A stretch of DNA of 64,000 bases, taken from positions 62,001 to 126,000 of the forward strand of contig CANMGS010000001.1 in the NCBI GenBank assembly GCA_947497475.1, read 5' to 3'. Origin of the DNA: an uncultured Amylibacter sp. Its GTDB lineage: Bacteria; Pseudomonadota; Alphaproteobacteria; Rhodobacterales; Rhodobacteraceae. Positions 7,804 to 15,316 of the stretch are shown in pieces. Positions within the stretch are counted from its first letter, which is position 1. Each line of letters starts with the position of its first letter. Under the pieces are notes generated by a model. That model was not told where the DNA came from. It saw only the letters and a program-made list of their open reading frames with translations, and searched no databases. Made by a program: the position numbers and the translations under genes.

Positions 7804-7942
7804 TAGTTTTCGAATTTCGAAGAAATCTTACGCAAAATCAAAAAATACAGAAAACAGCTACAAATCAAATACTTAAAAGAAAATAGCATTTTAACACTGT
7901 CGGAAATACGTTTTATAAATGCAAAATTCCATTGGCAAGATG

Positions 7943-8055
7943 TCCTTTCATCTGAAAGGATCACGGTGTTGGAATCACCTCTGACCTATAAGCTGCTTGT
8001 TAAGCCTGCGAATTTATAGAGATGGTGATCACCAAAATTGCCGCAAAATAGCGGC
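7943..8055 (+). promoter_or_regulatory. tauA leader with three inverted repeats
   Basis: The 274 bases before tauA carry three palindromes: TCCTTTCA-TC-TGAAAGGA at 7943-7960, TGGTGATCACCA at 8023-8034, and GCCGC-AAAATA-GCGGC at 8040-8055. The last is only 22 bases before the tauA ATG and would form in the mRNA leader. They may be operators or RNA structures controlling taurine uptake. No tauR-type regulator gene is present nearby. Confidence 0.45.
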
Positions 8056-8077
8056 TTACCACAGGGAGACTAAAATA

Positions 8078-9064
8078 ATGAAATTTACAAAAACTCTTAC
8101 AGCAATGGCTGTTGCTCTAACTGCAACAACTGGTGCTGCATCTGCTTTGGATGAACTAACAGTTGCTTACTTCTTGGAATGGCCAACACCAAACCAATTT
8201 GCTCAAGCAAATGACATCTACACAAAAGAACTAGGTATTCCAGTTAAGTTCGTATCATTCGATGCGGGTACTGCAATGTCAGCTGCAATGGCATCTGGTG
8301 ACGTACACATTTCTTTCTCACAAGGTGTAACACCTTTCCTAGTGGCAACTGCTGCTGGTCAAGATCTACAAATCGTAGACATCGCTGTTACATATTCTGA
8401 CAATGACAACTGTGTTGTACGTTCAGAGCTAGAAATCGACAAAACAAACGTTGGCGATCTTAAAGGCAAGAAAGTTGCGGTTCCTCTAGGTACAGCTGCT
8501 CACTCTGGCTTCTTGGCTCAGATGAAGCACTTCGGTGTTGCTGAATCTGATCTAACAATCGTTGACATGGCACCATCTGATTCAGCTGCTGCATTCGGTC
8601 AGCCAGACACAGACCTTGCAATGGCTTGTGGTTGGGGTGGTTCACTTCGCACAATGAAACAGCACGGTAACGTGTTGCTATCAGGCGCTGAAAAAGAAGC
8701 AGTGGTTGGTAAAGTGTTTGATGTTACATCAATCCCAACAGCTTTCGGTGAAGAAAACGGCGAACTACTTACAAAATTCTTGAAAGTAACTGCTGACATG
8801 AACGCTAAATATGCTGAAGATCGTGCACCTATGATGGCTGACATTTCTAAAGCTGCTGGTATGGACCCAGAAGCAACTGCAGCTGTTCTTGACGTATTTG
8901 CATTCCCAACAGTGGAAGCTCAGTTGTCAGACGGTTGGTTGGGTGGCTTCGTTGCTCAGTACCTAGCTGACTCAGCAGCTTCTCTAGAAGCAAGCGGCAA
9001 AATCAAAGCGCTTTCTGATTACAACGCTGTAATCAACACAAGCTTCCTAGAAGCAGCTAAGTAA
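8078..9064 (+). CDS. tauA: Taurine ABC transporter, periplasmic substrate-binding protein
   Basis: A 328-residue periplasmic binding protein of the TauA/SsuA group. The signal peptide is MKFTKTLTAMAVALTATTGA with cleavage after ASA; the mature protein opens LDELTVAYFLEWPTPNQFAQ, typical for roseobacter TauA. Later signatures are GTAMSAAMASGDVHISFSQG and KKVAVPLGTAAHSGFL. I start at the ATG at 8078, not at the longer in-frame start, because AGGGAGAC lies just upstream and this gives a proper signal peptide. It delivers taurine to TauBC. It is the first gene of tauABC; its codon use looks strongly biased, as expected for an abundant protein. Confidence 0.88.
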   Translation: MKFTKTLTAMAVALTATTGAASALDELTVAYFLEWPTPNQFAQANDIYTKELGIPVKFVSFDAGTAMSAAMASGDVHISFSQGVTPFLVATAAGQDLQIVDIAVTYSDNDNCVVRSELEIDKTNVGDLKGKKVAVPLGTAAHSGFLAQMKHFGVAESDLTIVDMAPSDSAAAFGQPDTDLAMACGWGGSLRTMKQHGNVLLSGAEKEAVVGKVFDVTSIPTAFGEENGELLTKFLKVTADMNAKYAEDRAPMMADISKAAGMDPEATAAVLDVFAFPTVEAQLSDGWLGGFVAQYLADSAASLEASGKIKALSDYNAVINTSFLEAAK

Positions 9065-9066
9065 TA

Positions 9067-9122
9067 ATTTCCTAATATAGGAAATGAATTAGGCGCAGCC
9101 CCCCTATTGGCAGGGCTGCGCC
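9067..9122 (+). promoter_or_regulatory. Two stem-loops between tauA and tauB
   Basis: A first hairpin, ATTTCCTA-ATA-TAGGAAAT (9067-9085), is followed by a stronger one, GGCGCAGCCC / GGGCTGCGCC with an 11-base loop (9092-9122) and a weak T run. Such structures after a binding-protein gene usually stabilise or partly terminate the message so that the binding protein exceeds the membrane parts. Confidence 0.6.
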
Positions 9123-9156
9123 GCTCTTTAAAAAACTCATAAGAAACGGATTGTTT

Positions 9157-9960
9157 ATGTCGGGGTTACTCATAAATGATGTTTCAATGACTTTTGAACT
9201 GCCAAACGGTGGCAAAGTAGAAGCTCTTAAAAACATCAATCTAGATATCAAAGAAGGCGAACTGATGTCAGTTCTTGGCCCTTCTGGGTGTGGTAAATCA
9301 ACTTTACTCAATATTCTTGCAGGCTTTTTAGCACCAACAGAAGGTACTATGACACTTGCAGGCGATCAAATTTTAGCACCAGGCCCAGAACGTGGCATGG
9401 TATTCCAGCACGGCGCTTTGTTTGAGTGGATGAACGTATCCAAGAACATCGGCTTTGGCCCTAAAATGAAGGGCGTGCCACAAGCGGAAATCGATGCAAA
9501 AGTTGAAGAGCTGTTGGACATCGTTGGCTTGCAGGAATTCGGCGAAAAAATGATCTACGAAATGTCAGGTGGTATGCAACAACGTGTGGCCTTGGCCCGT
9601 TGCTTGGCAAACGAACCTGATGTGATCTTGATGGACGAACCATTGGGTGCTTTGGACGCCTTAACACGTGAAAAAATGCAGAGCTTGGTTTTGGACATCT
9701 GGAAGAAAACAGGCAAAACAATCATTCTAATCACACACTCCGTGGAAGAAGCATTGCTATTGGGCGAACGCCTATTAGTTATGGCGCCACGCCCTGGTCG
9801 TGTGCACAAAGAATACACATTGCCATTCGCTGAATTGGGTGTGGGTGCTGATCTGCGTGAAGTCAAACGCCACAAAGATTTCGGCAAGACACGCGATGAG
9901 ATCCTGAACATGATTTGGGATATGGAAGAAGAAATCATGGGTCGGACGGAGAACGCATAA
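9157..9960 (+). CDS. tauB: Taurine ABC transporter, ATP-binding protein
   Basis: A 267-residue ABC ATPase. Walker A is GPSGCGKST, the Q-loop lies in VFQHGALFEW, the ABC signature is MSGGMQQRVALARC, Walker B is VILMDEPLGALD, and the switch His follows in ILITHSVEEAL. This is the nitrate/sulfonate/taurine (SsuB/TauB) subfamily, which powers import at the inner face of the membrane. The ATG at 9157 is preferred over an upstream TTG because an ACGGA site is correctly spaced. It ends in an overlapping TAATG with tauC, so the two are translationally coupled. Confidence 0.9.
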   Translation: MSGLLINDVSMTFELPNGGKVEALKNINLDIKEGELMSVLGPSGCGKSTLLNILAGFLAPTEGTMTLAGDQILAPGPERGMVFQHGALFEWMNVSKNIGFGPKMKGVPQAEIDAKVEELLDIVGLQEFGEKMIYEMSGGMQQRVALARCLANEPDVILMDEPLGALDALTREKMQSLVLDIWKKTGKTIILITHSVEEALLLGERLLVMAPRPGRVHKEYTLPFAELGVGADLREVKRHKDFGKTRDEILNMIWDMEEEIMGRTENA

Positions 9961-11288
9961 TGTTACAAGAAATCATTACCACATTAGGCACAACATTCTG
10001 GATGATCCTTGGCATCTTGGGCATCTTCGCAATCTACTTGGCCGTAAGCGGCGTCTGTAGCATTGTCTATAACATGTATATGCGCGGCAAAGATGCAGCC
10101 CGCGGTTATACCAGCTTGAAAACAGTAACATTCGGCGACGAAAGTGCTGTCACAGGCAATCGTGCAGCATCTGTTGCTGCGGTTGTGACATTGTTCCTTT
10201 TCTGGGGCATTGCAACAGGTTCTAAGCTTTTGCCACCGATCCTACCAGGACCATTCGTTGGCGATGCATCTTTCTCATACACAGCAACAAACGCAGCAGG
10301 CCAAACGGCTGATGCAACAGTTTATGTGCGTGTACATGAAGCTGCTAATAAAGAGGCAAAGAAACCTGAGTTTACAGAAACAGCAACTGGCTTTGCAAAA
10401 TCTGATGCAATTGTTGTTCCAGAACGCCGTACAAAAATCATCAAAGTTCAAAGCAATGATGATGGCGGTACAGAAGACGGTTTCAAAATCACAGCTGTAA
10501 ATGGTCAAGCAATTGCACCAAACCAAGCCGTTACAATTGATGCTGGCGAAGTATTTATGACACGCAAAGGCAGCTTGTCTGTACGTCCAGCATCTGGCCT
10601 TACAATGGAAGCATTGTACTTGCCACCACCTGAGCAAGCTTGGAAACGTTTCCTAAACGTTTGGGAAAATGGTTACCTAGGCGTTGGTCTATGGGAAAAC
10701 GTAACATGGTCTTTGATCCGCGTTGTATTCGGTTTCGCATTAGGCTGTCTGTTCGGTATTCCTTTGGGCTTTGCGATGGGTCTGAATTCATGGTTACGCG
10801 GTTGGTTTGAGCCAATCGTTGAATTCATGCGTCCTGTGCCACCATTGGCATTGATCCCGCTGATCATCATTTGGTTCGGCATCGGTGAGCAAGGTAAAAT
10901 CAGTCTTCTCTTCCTAGCGGCACTTTGGATTATGACCATTGCAGCACGTGCGGGTGTATCTGGTGTGAACATCGCCAAAATCCACGCGGCTTATTCGCTG
11001 GGGGCGACCAAGAAACAGATCCTATCGAAAGTGATCTTGCCAAACTCTCTACCTGAGATTTTCACAGGTGCGCGTGTGGCGATGGGTGTTTGTTGGGGTA
11101 CTGTTGTTGCGGCCGAATTGGTTGCGGCGGAAAAAGGTGCAGGTAAAATGATTATCGCTGCGTCAAAGTTCCAACTTACTGACATCGTGATTATCGGTAT
11201 TATCATCATTGGTATCATCGGCTACGGCATCGACGTTCTGATGCGTATGGCTGAAAACAAACTCGTTCCTTGGAAAGGTCGCGGATAA
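9960..11288 (+). CDS. tauC: Taurine ABC transporter, permease with an extra periplasmic module
   Basis: A 442-residue permease that is far longer than E. coli TauC (about 275). The C-terminal part from about residue 225 is the usual BPD transporter domain, starting at the conserved LPPPEQ and containing the EAA-type loop AAYSLGATKKQILSKVILP. The N-terminus has two membrane segments (about 13-38 and 70-90). Between KLLPPILPGPF and LPPPEQ lie about 120 extra residues that are not membrane-like. They begin ASFSYTATNAAGQTADATV, an Ig/cadherin-like beta-strand pattern, and continue with charged and Gly-rich sequence. It overlaps tauB by one base. Taurine permease is the likely role; the meaning of the insert is unknown. 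Confidence 0.82.
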   Translation: MLQEIITTLGTTFWMILGILGIFAIYLAVSGVCSIVYNMYMRGKDAARGYTSLKTVTFGDESAVTGNRAASVAAVVTLFLFWGIATGSKLLPPILPGPFVGDASFSYTATNAAGQTADATVYVRVHEAANKEAKKPEFTETATGFAKSDAIVVPERRTKIIKVQSNDDGGTEDGFKITAVNGQAIAPNQAVTIDAGEVFMTRKGSLSVRPASGLTMEALYLPPPEQAWKRFLNVWENGYLGVGLWENVTWSLIRVVFGFALGCLFGIPLGFAMGLNSWLRGWFEPIVEFMRPVPPLALIPLIIIWFGIGEQGKISLLFLAALWIMTIAARAGVSGVNIAKIHAAYSLGATKKQILSKVILPNSLPEIFTGARVAMGVCWGTVVAAELVAAEKGAGKMIIAASKFQLTDIVIIGIIIIGIIGYGIDVLMRMAENKLVPWKGRG

Positions 11289-11290
11289 CA

Positions 11291-12217
11291 ATGACATCCC
11301 CGTTTTTAACAACTTCAAAGGCCGTCTCACCAGACGGCCTTTTATCTTTGGCGAAACAAGCAAACACACCACGCGTAGCGATTGCACGTGCTGGGGCTGC
11401 TTTGCCAATGGAAGCAGCGAAAGCTGCAACTGATGCAGGCATCATGACACCCATCTTCACAGGTGAGGCGGATATGATTAAGGCTGAGGCAGACAAATTA
11501 GGCTGGGATATATCCAGCTATGAAATTATTGAGGCTGAGGGCGAAGAAGCTTCTGGCATGGCCGCAGCACAAGCGTGCGGCGAAGGTCGTGCCGATGTTT
11601 TGATGAAGGGTCAATTGCACACAGACGTGTTCATGAAATCTGCCCTGTCCCGTGACAACGGCCTGCGCACAGGCAACCGTTTGGTGCATGTATTCCACAT
11701 CTCGCACCCTGATGGCGGCAAACCGATTTTGATTTCGGATGCAGCTGTCAACGTGAACCCAGATTTGGAAACACGCAAAGCCGCGATCACATCTTGTGTG
11801 GACTTGCTGCGTAAGCTGGGAACGGCTGAACCTAAAGTGGCAATGCTGTCTGCAACAGAAAGCGTGTTGCCAGCAGTGCCGAGTTCTGGTGAAGGCCGCG
11901 AATTGCGCGATTGGGCTGTTGAGAATATCAAAGACGCCCACTTCTCTGGCCCCTTGGCGTTGGACCTGATCTTGTCGCCAGAATCTGTGGCCATCAAAGG
12001 CATTACAGACGATCCTGTAGCAGGTGATGCAGATGCCATCATCGTACCAGATATCGTCAGCGGCAACGCTTTGTTCAAATCACTGGTCTACCTATCAGGC
12101 GGCTGCGCTGCTGGCGTCGTGATGGGGGCAAAGGTTCCGATACTTTTAACAAGTCGCGCAGATCCTGCAGCGGCACGTTTGGCGTCCGTAGCTTTGGCGG
12201 CTATATTGAGTGAATAA
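11291..12217 (+). CDS. Phosphate acetyl/butyryl transferase family protein
   Basis: A 308-residue member of the phosphate acyltransferase (Pta/Ptb) family: RVAIARAGAALPMEAAKAA, then GRADVLMKGQLHTDVFM, FHISHPDGGKP and the C-terminal block GDADAIIVPDIVSGNALFKS. It would convert acetyl phosphate (or a related acyl phosphate) and CoA to acyl-CoA. It directly follows tauC, which fits the known taurine route in which Xsc releases acetyl phosphate that Pta converts to acetyl-CoA. The sequence looks closer to the phosphate butyryltransferase branch, so substrate range is uncertain. The ATG at 11291 is 2 bases after the tauC stop. A terminator-like hairpin sits inside its first codons. Confidence 0.78.
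   Translation: MTSPFLTTSKAVSPDGLLSLAKQANTPRVAIARAGAALPMEAAKAATDAGIMTPIFTGEADMIKAEADKLGWDISSYEIIEAEGEEASGMAAAQACGEGRADVLMKGQLHTDVFMKSALSRDNGLRTGNRLVHVFHISHPDGGKPILISDAAVNVNPDLETRKAAITSCVDLLRKLGTAEPKVAMLSATESVLPAVPSSGEGRELRDWAVENIKDAHFSGPLALDLILSPESVAIKGITDDPVAGDADAIIVPDIVSGNALFKSLVYLSGGCAAGVVMGAKVPILLTSRADPAAARLASVALAAILSE
11317..11342 (+). terminator. Terminator-like hairpin within the start of the acyltransferase gene
   Basis: AAAGGCCGTCT pairs perfectly with AGACGGCCTTT around a CACC loop and is followed by TATCTTT. It lies 28 bases after the tauC stop and inside codons 9-18 of the next gene. It looks like an intrinsic terminator of tauABC that is partly overridden, or an attenuator. Confidence 0.55.
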
Positions 12218-12223
12218 TACAAG

Positions 12224-12248
12224 GGGTGCATGGATATCACATGCGCCC
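12224..12248 (+). terminator. Weak stem-loop after the acyltransferase gene
   Basis: GGGTGCAT pairs with ATGCGCCC (one G-T pair) around a nine-base loop. No T run follows, so termination is uncertain. Confidence 0.35.
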
Positions 12249-12262
12249 TAAAAATAACCTAA

Positions 12263-12592
12263 ATGAACGTGTTTTTTATGCGGAAACTCATATTACTCTT
12301 ATACTATTTAAGCGTACTCATTATCGGCCTAATTATTATCAGTATATCTTACGATATATTAGTACCGAAACATGACGCATCTGATATATTTGCTCATTTT
12401 AGTCGAGCGACCAAAGCATTATTATTTTTATTCTCAACATTATTGTTGCCAAGCCTCATTATTTTTATAATCTCTATCTATTATATACCAAGACTTATAA
12501 GGAATGAAAAAAAGTCTCAATTAATTGAAATTTCATCAATTATAATAGCTATTGGTACAATGTATATATTTAATACTATTCAAGGAATTTGA
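12263..12592 (+). CDS. Small AT-rich membrane protein; possible partner of the Hint protein
   Basis: A 109-residue, very hydrophobic protein with three likely membrane helices (about residues 8-28, 51-73 and 88-105) joined by a short polar loop (DILVPKHDASDIFAH) and a basic loop (RLIRNEKKSQ). The coding sequence is strikingly AT-rich compared with the flanking tau genes. It ends 9 bases before the Hint-domain gene and is on the same strand, so the two are probably cotranscribed. By analogy with polymorphic effector loci it might protect the producer from its neighbour, but nothing in the sequence proves this. No family recognised. Confidence 0.55.
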   Translation: MNVFFMRKLILLLYYLSVLIIGLIIISISYDILVPKHDASDIFAHFSRATKALLFLFSTLLLPSLIIFIISIYYIPRLIRNEKKSQLIEISSIIIAIGTMYIFNTIQGI

Positions 12593-12601
12593 GAGGTTAA
12601 A

Positions 12602-14128
12602 ATGTCAGAAGAAACACCAATGATTTATAATGACGATATCTTACAATTAGTCGACCTTTATAGCTTATCCGCAAGTCAAACATCTGCAATATTGGGGATA
12701 AATTCAGACGCAGCTATTGGAGCAATTTTAGAAGAATACAATGACCGTTTCGAAAGTGGATCTGACATATTTTGGCAAGCATTAGGTGATAATGCGTCTT
12801 TTTTCTTAAACTCAAACCACGCTGACCTTTTACAAGAATTCAATGAAATTAATCAGCTTTCACCACAGCAGCGTAATGAATTAAATAAGCTTTCCAATCC
12901 TATTCTATTAGATGTAGGCGTGGGTAATGTTCAAATATACACCGCAATCGGTCTATTAAATGATTATAACGAGGCATATCCTAATTCTGACCCTTTAGGT
13001 CTGAAACAGTATAACACAGATTATAGTAAGTTAGCACTCGACCTTGACACGACCTTTAACAATGCAACGGTTAAATTCTCATCTCTTATGATTGAAAAAG
13101 GATTTAATTGGGGAGCTTCAAATGTAGCTAATTGGGACACGTTATCTAGTGAGGAGCAGCAAGCTTTTTCAGTTTATTTTTATAATGTCGGAGAGGATTT
13201 CTTAAACTCACTTAGAGATAACGCAATAAATGAGAACGGTGAATATAATATAGATATTGCCAATACTGATATTGCACAAGAATACTTGCTAAACTTAGAT
13301 GCAATAAGAGCACATAGTGACCCTAATCTAGTAAATTTATCAGGTTTACGGGAATTAATTGCGTCTGGTGCGTTAAATGAGCAAAGATGCTTCCTCGCTG
13401 GCACCCAAATCACCATGTTCGACGGCACTACCAAGAACATCGAAGATATCACACCTGATGACATCGTGATGTCCTATGACGAAACGGGCAAGCTTGTGCC
13501 TGGGCGGGTGACGAAGACCTTCCAGAACCAAGTGAAACATATCTTGAATGTGCATGGGTTGATGGTCACACTTGGTCACGTCACGCTGTGTGGCGATGGC
13601 GCGTTCAAAGGGCAGCATGTGCCGATGATTGATATCATTCGTTCGGACGGTGCGGTGGTTAAAACCGATGGGTCTTTGGTACGGGTGAATACGAATTGTG
13701 CTGTGGGCTCTTATGAGGATCAGTTCGTGCTGTTGGCGATTGGTGAGATGGGCAAAGATGGCTTGCATGTGCGCGATCAGGGGCGTGTGCGGATTGGCGC
13801 GCGGTTTATTCTGCCTGATGGGCGCGATATGTCAATCGCCGAGATTTTGGCGGCCTCTGGTGCAACTGTGAATGATGAAGGTTTGGTGGACAGCAAAACC
13901 ATGCCAGAGCCGACGCCGCTGCATTTGTCTTTCTTGGAGGCGATGCCACAGGTCGAAGATTACATCCTTGCGCGCTCTGGTCTGAGCTTGGATGAGATTT
14001 ATGACGCGGGTGAATGGGAAGCGACACGTCCGCAGATGCCAGCACCTGTGCGTGTGAAACAGCACCCAAAGAGTGAAGGGATTTTAATGGCGGAGGCAAA
14101 TTACAAAAGCCCGCCGAAGTTGCATTAA
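12602..14128 (+). CDS. Chimeric protein: AT-rich N-terminal domain fused to a Hint (hedgehog/intein) domain
   Basis: A 508-residue protein without a signal peptide. Residues 1-262 form a helical, acidic head containing LLDVGVGNVQIYTAIGLLND, DPLGLKQYNTDY and LSSEEQQAFSVYFYNVGEDF. The last segments recall lysozyme-like or peptidoglycan-hydrolase heads seen on some bacterial Hint proteins, but this is a weak impression. From Cys263 a Hint domain starts (CFLAGTQITMFDGTTKNIED), with the TxxH-type block VTLGHVTL; such domains can cleave themselves at the Cys. The DNA composition changes at this junction: 21 of 60 bases are G or C at 13141-13200 but 30 of 60 at 13681-13740. It follows a small membrane protein gene by 9 bases. 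The Hint call is firm; the role of the head is open. Confidence 0.78.
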   Translation: MSEETPMIYNDDILQLVDLYSLSASQTSAILGINSDAAIGAILEEYNDRFESGSDIFWQALGDNASFFLNSNHADLLQEFNEINQLSPQQRNELNKLSNPILLDVGVGNVQIYTAIGLLNDYNEAYPNSDPLGLKQYNTDYSKLALDLDTTFNNATVKFSSLMIEKGFNWGASNVANWDTLSSEEQQAFSVYFYNVGEDFLNSLRDNAINENGEYNIDIANTDIAQEYLLNLDAIRAHSDPNLVNLSGLRELIASGALNEQRCFLAGTQITMFDGTTKNIEDITPDDIVMSYDETGKLVPGRVTKTFQNQVKHILNVHGLMVTLGHVTLCGDGAFKGQHVPMIDIIRSDGAVVKTDGSLVRVNTNCAVGSYEDQFVLLAIGEMGKDGLHVRDQGRVRIGARFILPDGRDMSIAEILAASGATVNDEGLVDSKTMPEPTPLHLSFLEAMPQVEDYILARSGLSLDEIYDAGEWEATRPQMPAPVRVKQHPKSEGILMAEANYKSPPKLH

Positions 14129-14152
14129 TAATCAATACATGACACAACTTTT

Positions 14153-14184
14153 ACCCCGTCTACCGTTCTGGCTGTCGGGGTTTT
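14153..14184 (+). terminator. Intrinsic terminator of the Hint gene
   Basis: ACCCCG and CGGGGT enclose a 17-base loop and are followed by TTTT, 24 bases after the stop codon. Similar CCCCG...CGGGGTTTT terminators follow the DUF2846 gene and soeC. Confidence 0.7.
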
Positions 14185-14266
14185 ACGTTTTGTAGGGTTT
14201 GTAAGATTATAAGAAGGTGGTGCCACCCATATGTGGATATAAAGCCGAACAGGGTTGAAAGCCCTG
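14174..14266 (+). repeat. Structured intergenic repeat, copy 1
   Basis: This stretch is repeated with small changes at 14970-15063. After the 3' arm of the terminator come a GTAAG..TATAAG tract, a near-palindrome GGTGGTGCCACC, and a CAGGG-TTGAAAG-CCCTG hairpin. The two copies flank the DUF2846 lipoprotein gene. No protein is encoded. It could be a small mobile or REP-like element or a transcribed structured RNA. Confidence 0.7.
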
Positions 14267-14394
14267 AATCTCACAGTTTATCGATCTCGTTAATGATACC
14301 CTTTAGTTATGACGAAAAAGGTTAATAACTGTTGATTTTACAAAACTTTTTAAACATTAAGAAACAATAATACTATAGAGGGAAATATATTCAG

Positions 14395-14901
14395 ATGTCT
14401 TTTACTATGACGAAAACAATGACTGCATGTCTTATTTTGAGCGTTGCAGCTTGTGCGCCAACGACCGAGGATAAACCAGCGGCAAAACCAGCAACAACAA
14501 CGGCTGCAACTGGACAATCAACAGTCGCAAAAGCGTCAACGAAAAAAGCAACACTCGCTTCGCTTCCTGCACTTGCATCAAACAAGTCACGTTTAATTAT
14601 TTATAGAAGCTCATATCTTGGGCTCGCTGTACAACCAAAAATCTTTGTAAACGGTCGTGAAACAGGCAGATGTACTCCAGGTACAGTGATTGCTGTGGAT
14701 CTTCCTGCTGGTGAGCACACAATTTCATCAACAACTGAAACCAAAAGAACATCTGCGATCACTCTGTCTCCAGGTTCAACATCATATGTAAATTGTCGTA
14801 TTACGACTGGTATTGCTATTGGGCGTGCCACATTTGAACAAGTTACAGAGAATGAGGCATTGGCAAAAGCTTCAAATATGCGTTTGCAAGGTCAGTTCTA
14901 A
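14395..14901 (+). CDS. DUF2846 family lipoprotein
   Basis: A 168-residue lipoprotein: the signal ends in the lipobox VAAC (LILSVAAC-APTTED). A low-complexity Ala/Thr/Lys linker of about 45 residues follows, then a beta-rich domain with RLIIYRSSYLGLAVQPKIF, VNGRETGRCTPG, VDLPAGEHTISST and INCR-like YVNCRITTG, which matches DUF2846. Members are envelope lipoproteins of unknown function. The ATG at 14395 is preceded by GAGGGA at acceptable distance. A strong terminator follows. The gene is bracketed by two copies of a structured repeat. Confidence 0.78.
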   Translation: MSFTMTKTMTACLILSVAACAPTTEDKPAAKPATTTAATGQSTVAKASTKKATLASLPALASNKSRLIIYRSSYLGLAVQPKIFVNGRETGRCTPGTVIAVDLPAGEHTISSTTETKRTSAITLSPGSTSYVNCRITTGIAIGRATFEQVTENEALAKASNMRLQGQF

Positions 14902-14950
14902 ACTTACATTACGAGATGTAAGTAACGCCATATATATATACTGCTTTAGG

Positions 14951-14980
14951 CCTCGTCAGCCATCTGGCTGGCGGGGTTTT
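14951..14980 (+). terminator. Intrinsic terminator of the DUF2846 gene
   Basis: A strong stem, CAGCCA / TGGCTG with a two-base loop, is extended by CCTCG / CGGGG and ends in TTTT. Confidence 0.85.
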
Positions 14981-15063
14981 GCGTTTCTTGGGTTTGTGTA
15001 AGTTATAAGGAAGGTGGCGCCACCTGATTGTGGTATAATGCCTGAACAGGGTTGAAAGCCCTG
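14970..15063 (+). repeat. Structured intergenic repeat, copy 2
   Basis: This is the second copy of the element at 14174-14266. Here the central palindrome is perfect, GGTGGCGCCACC, and the CAGGG-TTGAAAG-CCCTG hairpin is identical to copy 1. The spacing between the two structures is nearly kept while the bases between them vary, which suggests that structure is conserved. Confidence 0.7.
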
Positions 15064-15246
15064 CACCTAATAAAACGTTGTTTCGGTGGTTTTCGTATTT
15101 GACGCTGTTACTCGCCCTTTGAAAACCCATGAACCACTTTTGCTAGCGAGAATAGTTATACCCTGCAAAGTGTTAATACCCTTTTATCTATGCGTACGCT
15201 CCATGCGCGGAATGCATAGCCGCTTTGCAAAATCAGCTAAGCAATA

Positions 15247-15260
15247 TTGATCCAGATCAA
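15247..15260 (+). promoter_or_regulatory. FNR/FnrL-type box upstream of ompW
   Basis: TTGATCCAGATCAA is a perfect match to the FNR consensus TTGAT-N4-ATCAA and lies 57 bases before the ompW ATG. OmpW genes are known to be under oxygen control in other bacteria, so this is a credible FnrL site. Confidence 0.7.
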
Positions 15261-15316
15261 CAGCCATATCAGTGGCTTCATTTATACCTTTCAGTAGACA
15301 ACGACTGGAGAGAAAA

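Larger units (their letters stand above)
14902..15316. other. 415-base intergenic region between the lipoprotein gene and ompW
   Basis: No gene is seen here. In order it holds the lipoprotein terminator, the second repeat copy, about 180 bases without recognisable content apart from scattered AT-rich promoter-like tracts, and the FNR-type box with the ompW ribosome site. Confidence 0.7.

Noticed and set aside
7997..8077. A longer TauA starting 27 codons upstream
   Set aside because: The extension would bury the signal peptide and lacks a ribosome site; the ATG at 8078 has both.
14129..14394. Insertion sequence remnant beside the Hint gene
   Set aside because: No transposase fragment or terminal inverted repeat is visible; only the structured repeat and a terminator are.
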